Part shown: piece by piece, positions 60,641-64,000 of the stretch
Numbering within the stretch: the stretch's first letter is position 1
Layout: each line of letters opens with the position of its first letter
Assembly (NCBI GenBank): GCA_963825445.1
Contig: CAWGTM010000009.1
Location: 124,001 to 188,000, forward strand
Direction of reading: 5' to 3'
Length of the DNA: 64,000 nt
DNA from: Actinophytocola sp963825445
Lineage (GTDB): Bacteria > Actinomycetota > Actinomycetes > Mycobacteriales > Pseudonocardiaceae
The notes under the pieces: model-generated
Told to the model about the DNA's origin: nothing
The model's input: only the letters and a program-made list of their open reading frames with translations
Database searches by the model: none
Made by a program: the position numbers and the translations under genes

Positions 60641-62152
60641 TCAGTCACTCCGGGGTCGGTGCAGGGTGGTCATGACCACGGCGGTCACGACCAGCACCAC
60701 CGCGCACACGGCGGCTGTCACTCGGAAGCCGTCGCCGAACGCCGTGCGGGCCGCGTCCACCAGCGCGGTCGCCAGGTGTCTGTCGAGGTCGTCGGCCGAG
60801 GTGATCGCGTTGCCCAAGGTCTCGCGCGCCGAGGCCGCGGTGTCGGCCGGCACGGCGGGCAGGGTCAGCGACGACCGGTAGACGAGCGCGCCGACCGTGC
60901 CGAGGATGGCGATCCCCAACGCACCACCCAGCTGTGGCGCGGTCGTCGACAGAGCCGACGCGGCGCCGAGCCGGTCCGGGGGAGCGGCGCCGACCACCAG
61001 GTCGGTGCTCAACGTCATCATCGGTCCGAGGCCGAGCGACACCACGATCGCGCCGGTGACCACCAGCCCGGGGCCTGCCGCCGGGTCGACCTGCGTCAGC
61101 ACCAGGAAGCCGACGGCAGCCACCAGCAGGCCGGCGCCCACGGCCAGCTGCGGGCGTACCCACTGGGCGAGCTTCGGCGCCACCAGCGAGCCAACGATCA
61201 CCCCGACGGCCGACGGTGCCGTCCACAGGCCTGCCTCCAGCGGCGACAGGCCCAGCACGAGCTGCAGGTACTGCGCGAGAAAGAGGTTCATGCCCCACAG
61301 CACGAAGATGCCCAGCAGGAGGGTGGCGAGCGACACCGACAGGGCCCGGATCCGGAACAGGCGCAGGTCCAGCAGCGGCGACGTCAGCGCGCGCTGACGT
61401 CGCACGAAAGCTACGGCCATCGCCAGGCCGACCACGATCGACAGCGCCGACACGGTGTCGAGGCCGGTCTCGGGCAGGCGCTTGAGTCCGTAGATCACTG
61501 GCAGCACCGCGGCGAACGACAGCAGGATGCTGACCGGGTCGAGTCGCGCGGTTGTCCGGGCCCGGTGCTCCGGCAGCAGGAACGGCGCGAGCACCAGGAA
61601 CACCGCGAGCACCGGCAGCGCGAACAGGAACACCGACCCCCACCAGAACCGTTCGAGCAGCCAGCCGCCGATCAGCGGACCGATGGCCGTGCCGCCCGAC
61701 ACGCTGGCGATCACCACCCCGATCGCCACCCGCCGCTGCGCCGGCGCCGGGAACATCGCCGTGACCAGTGACAACGTCGACGGCATGAGCGTCGCCCCGG
61801 CCACCCCCAGCAGCGCGCGGGCCGCGATGAGCAGGCCGGCGGTCGGCGCGTACGCGGCCAGCAGTGAGGCGATCCCGAACGCGACGGCGCCGATCAGCAG
61901 CAGGCGCCTGCGCCCGATCCGGTCGCCGATGGTGCCCATGGTGATCAGCGAACCCGCCAGCAGGAACGAGTAGCTGTCGACGATCCACAGCAGTTCCGCC
62001 CCGCTCGGCGCCAGGTCCGCGCTGATGGCCGGCAGCGCCAGGTTGGGCAGGGTCAGGTCCATCGACGCGAGCATCGTCGGCAGGGTGAGTACGGCCAGGC
62101 CGGCCCACTCCCGCCGGCCGGCTCGTCGGGTCGTGTCGAGGTCGTCGCGCAT
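60641..62152 (-). CDS. MFS drug exporter, DHA2 (14-helix, EmrB/QacA) family
   Basis: 503 residues with about 14 hydrophobic helices. Family motifs: GTIGDRIGRRRLLLIG (motif A loop), MDLTLPNLALPAI at helix 1 (D1-type), and an ALLGVAGATLMPSTLSL motif in helix 4/5. It would pump amphiphilic drugs or dyes out by proton exchange. It is divergent from soxR, separated by 82 bp that hold a SoxR operator, so it is expected to be induced by redox-active compounds. GGAG lies 6 nt before the start. It ends 13 bp from the convergent oxidoreductase. Whether it exports the polyketide is unknown. Confidence 0.93.
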   Translation of the reverse strand: MRDDLDTTRRAGRREWAGLAVLTLPTMLASMDLTLPNLALPAISADLAPSGAELLWIVDSYSFLLAGSLITMGTIGDRIGRRRLLLIGAVAFGIASLLAAYAPTAGLLIAARALLGVAGATLMPSTLSLVTAMFPAPAQRRVAIGVVIASVSGGTAIGPLIGGWLLERFWWGSVFLFALPVLAVFLVLAPFLLPEHRARTTARLDPVSILLSFAAVLPVIYGLKRLPETGLDTVSALSIVVGLAMAVAFVRRQRALTSPLLDLRLFRIRALSVSLATLLLGIFVLWGMNLFLAQYLQLVLGLSPLEAGLWTAPSAVGVIVGSLVAPKLAQWVRPQLAVGAGLLVAAVGFLVLTQVDPAAGPGLVVTGAIVVSLGLGPMMTLSTDLVVGAAPPDRLGAASALSTTAPQLGGALGIAILGTVGALVYRSSLTLPAVPADTAASARETLGNAITSADDLDRHLATALVDAARTAFGDGFRVTAAVCAVVLVVTAVVMTTLHRPRSD

Positions 62153-62186
62153 GGTTCTCCGTCCGGGATGGGCTCCTTGCGCGTCG

Positions 62187-62217
62187 ACGCTAGAACCTCA
62201 ACAATTGTTGAGGTCAA
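62187..62217 (-). promoter_or_regulatory. SoxR-regulated promoter of the exporter gene
   Basis: A perfect 20-bp palindrome at 62195-62214 has the core CCTCAACAATTGTTGAGG, matching the SoxR box pattern CCTCAA-N6-TTGAGG. On the minus strand it lies between a -35 TTGACC (62217-62212) and a -10 TAGCGT (62192-62187) with a 19-bp spacer, the overlong spacing that MerR-family activators correct by DNA twisting. Transcription would begin near 62180, about 28 nt before the exporter start. Confidence 0.9.
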
Positions 62218-62234
62218 TACCCAGGAGGCGCCCG

Positions 62235-62729
62235 ATGGAGATTCCCGACCCCGAGCTGAGCGTCGGTCAACTGGCCGCGCGCAGCGGCGTCACGGTGTCG
62301 GCGCTGCACTTCTACGAGCGGCAGCATCTGATCGTCAGCCGTCGCACCTCCGGCAACCAGCGCCGCTACCGGCGGGACACCCTGCGCCGCGTGGCGCTCA
62401 TCCGCGTGGCCCAGCGCGCCGGCATCCCGCTCGCCGCGATCCGCACGGCGCTGGACGAGCTGCCGACCGACCGCATCCCCACCCGGGAGGACTGGGTTCG
62501 GCTGTCCAGCTCGTGGCAGCAGGAGATCGAGCAGCGCATCCGCCTGCTCCAACAGGTGCACGACAAGTTCACCGACTGCATCGGCTGCGGCTGCCTGTCG
62601 ATCGACCGCTGCGCGCTCGTGAACCCCGACGACCGCCTCGGTCAGGCGGGTCCGGGACCACGTCGCCTGCTCAAGACGCGCTCCGGCCGGTCCGTGGACC
62701 GGCCGGAGCGGGAGTCGACTACAGGTTGA
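62235..62729 (+). CDS. soxR: Redox-sensitive transcriptional activator SoxR
   Basis: 164 residues, MerR family. N-terminal winged helix (ELSVGQLAARSGVTVSALHFYE), dimer helix, then the [2Fe-2S] ligands Cys115-x2-Cys118-x-Cys120-x5-Cys126 (CIGCGCLSIDRC) that define SoxR. In actinomycetes SoxR is triggered mainly by redox-active secondary metabolites rather than superoxide and controls few genes, often exporters and oxidoreductases. AGGAGG stands 6 nt before the ATG. Its operator lies in the shared promoter with the exporter. The extended C-terminus after the cluster is rich in Arg and runs 11 bp into the convergent lpd gene. Confidence 0.95.
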   Translation: MEIPDPELSVGQLAARSGVTVSALHFYERQHLIVSRRTSGNQRRYRRDTLRRVALIRVAQRAGIPLAAIRTALDELPTDRIPTREDWVRLSSSWQQEIEQRIRLLQQVHDKFTDCIGCGCLSIDRCALVNPDDRLGQAGPGPRRLLKTRSGRSVDRPERESTTG

Positions 62730-64000
62730 TCATGTGGCCGGCCAGGCCGTGGACGGCCTCCTTGACGGCCTCGCCCAGCGTCGGGTGTGCGTGGACGTTG
62801 CGGGCCACCTCGTGGACCGTCAGGTCCCACTGCTGTGCCAGCGTCAGCTCGGGCAGCAACTCGGTCACGTCCGGGCCGATCAGGTGGCCACCCAGCAGCT
62901 CGCCGTGCTTGCCGTCCGACAGGAGCTTCACGAAGCCGCGGGCGTCACCCAGGCCGTGGGACTTGCCGTTCGCCGTGAACGGGAACTTCGCCACCCGCAC
63001 GTCGAAGCCGGCCTCGCGGGCCTGCTCCTCGGTGTAGCCGAAGCTCGCGATCTGGGGCTGGCAGTACGTGGCGCGGGGGATCATCCGGTAGTCGAGTTCC
63101 ATGGTCTCGGCACCGCCGATCGTCTCGGCCGCCACGATGCCCATGGCCTCGGCCGTGTGCGCCAGCATCAGCTTGGCCGTGACGTCGCCGATCGCGTAGA
63201 TGTGGTCGACGTTCGTGCGGCTGCGGCCGTCGACCTCGATGGCGCCCCGATCGGTCAGCGCGACACCCGTGCGGTCCAGGCCGTAGCCCGACACGTTCGG
63301 CGCGAAGCCGATGGCCTGCATGACCTTGTCGGCACGCAGTGTCTTGCGCTCGCCCTTCGCCGACACCTCGACCGTCACCTGGTCGCCCGAGTCGTCGATC
63401 GACTCCACCTTGGTGGACGTCATGACCGTGACACCCAGCTTGCGGTAGTGCTTGGCCAGCTCCTTGGACACCTCGGCGTCCTCGAGCGGCACCATCCGGT
63501 CGAGGTACTCGACGATCGTGACGTCGACGCCGTAGTTGGCCAGCACGTACGCGAACTCGACGCCGATGGCGCCGGCACCCGCGATGATGATGCTGCCCGG
63601 CAGTTCGGCCGCGAGGATCTGCTCCTCGTAGGTCACCACCCGCTCGGACAGCGACGTGCCCGGCAGCAGCCGCGCGGTCGCCCCGGTGGCGATGATGCAG
63701 TTGTCGAACGTGACGGTCTCGGTTGCGCTGTCGGTGGTCACCTCGAGGGCGTTGGCCCCGGTGAACGTGCCGCGCCCGGTGAACTCGGTGATCGAGTTCT
63801 TCTTCATGAGGTAGTGCACGCCCTTGACGCGGCCGTCGGCCACCGTGCGGCTGCGCGCGTGGGCCGCCCCGAAGTCGAAGCGGACCTCTCCGTCCACCTC
63901 GATCCCGAAGGTCTTGGCCTCGTGGTGGAACAGGTGGGCCAGTTCGGCGTTGCGCAGCAGCGCCTTCGACGGGATGCAGCCGACGTTCAGGCAGACCCCG
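62719..64000 (-). CDS. lpd: Dihydrolipoyl dehydrogenase (E3), N-terminus beyond window
   Basis: 427 codons visible. The frame enters from the right edge with GVCLNVGCIPSKALL, containing the redox-active CxxxxC disulfide, so only about 35-40 N-terminal residues (first FAD loop) are missing. Also visible: NAD loop IIIAGAGAIGVEFAYVLANYG, FAD contact YAIGDVT, and C-terminal HAHPTLGEAV with the His-Glu pair acting as base. It is the E3 subunit of 2-oxoacid dehydrogenase complexes. A methionine near 63897 is internal, not the start. A housekeeping gene that probably marks DNA outside the polyketide cluster. Confidence 0.96.
   Translation of the reverse strand, partial: GVCLNVGCIPSKALLRNAELAHLFHHEAKTFGIEVDGEVRFDFGAAHARSRTVADGRVKGVHYLMKKNSITEFTGRGTFTGANALEVTTDSATETVTFDNCIIATGATARLLPGTSLSERVVTYEEQILAAELPGSIIIAGAGAIGVEFAYVLANYGVDVTIVEYLDRMVPLEDAEVSKELAKHYRKLGVTVMTSTKVESIDDSGDQVTVEVSAKGERKTLRADKVMQAIGFAPNVSGYGLDRTGVALTDRGAIEVDGRSRTNVDHIYAIGDVTAKLMLAHTAEAMGIVAAETIGGAETMELDYRMIPRATYCQPQIASFGYTEEQAREAGFDVRVAKFPFTANGKSHGLGDARGFVKLLSDGKHGELLGGHLIGPDVTELLPELTLAQQWDLTVHEVARNVHAHPTLGEAVKEAVHGLAGHMINL

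Overview
This window comes from a high-GC actinomycete (strong G/C bias at third codon positions, GTG starts, TANNNT -10 boxes beside leaderless starts). It holds what looks like an almost complete modular type I polyketide cluster between primary-metabolism genes. The gene families would suit a Pseudonocardiales or Streptomyces-like host; I cannot place the genus. I do not recognise the cluster as that of a known compound.

Layout. (1) 2-910: 3' end of nuoD (respiratory complex I), then a 64-bp hairpin. (2) 1053-5542: three cytochrome P450 genes, the first divergent from the other two across a 454-bp regulatory gap. (3) 5570-48725: four colinear PKS genes. PKS1 has a KSQ loading module (KSQ-AT-ACP), module 1 (KS-AT-DH-KR-ACP) and module 2 (KS-AT-KR-ACP). 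PKS2 has modules 3 and 4 (both KS-AT-DH-KR-ACP). PKS3 has module 5 (KS-AT-DH-ER-KR-ACP), module 6 (KS-AT-DH-KR-ACP) and module 7 (KS-AT-inactive KR-ACP). PKS4 has module 8 (KS-AT-inactive KR-ACP-TE). (4) 48718-50160: FAD monooxygenase. (5) 50221-54234: complete methoxymalonyl-ACP operon in the order fkbG-K-J-I-H. (6) 54524-58503: fused aminodeoxychorismate synthase (pabAB), a membrane protein, a VOC protein and an SRPBCC protein. (7) 58532-60627: an RlmA/TlrB-type rRNA methyltransferase and a Gfo/Idh/MocA oxidoreductase. (8) 60641-62729: a 14-TM exporter divergent from soxR, with a textbook SoxR operator. (9) 62719-64000: lpd (dihydrolipoyl dehydrogenase), cut by the window end.

How the genes should work together. 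The KSQ domain decarboxylates a loaded extender to make the starter. Eight condensations give a nonaketide of about 18 backbone carbons. Colinear reading gives ketones at C3 and C5, alkenes from modules 6, 4, 3 and 1, a saturated carbon from module 5, and a hydroxyl from module 2 (C15) that could close a 16-membered macrolactone. A 3,5-diketo acyl chain could instead be released as a pyrone. One unit should be methoxymalonate from the fkb operon, most plausibly loaded by AT4. Three P450s and the FAD monooxygenase would oxidise the product. There is no glycosyltransferase and no cluster-specific regulator in view.

Most unusual points: AT1 has lost its catalytic serine (GHGQG) and its oxyanion glutamine; a 163-bp palindrome has been inserted in frame in module 2 and adds 55 residues; AT4 has an atypical specificity motif and lies in a block with distinct codon use; KS segments have been homogenised by recombination; TTA codons occur in PKS1 and PKS3; and one P450 has lost its I-helix threonine.
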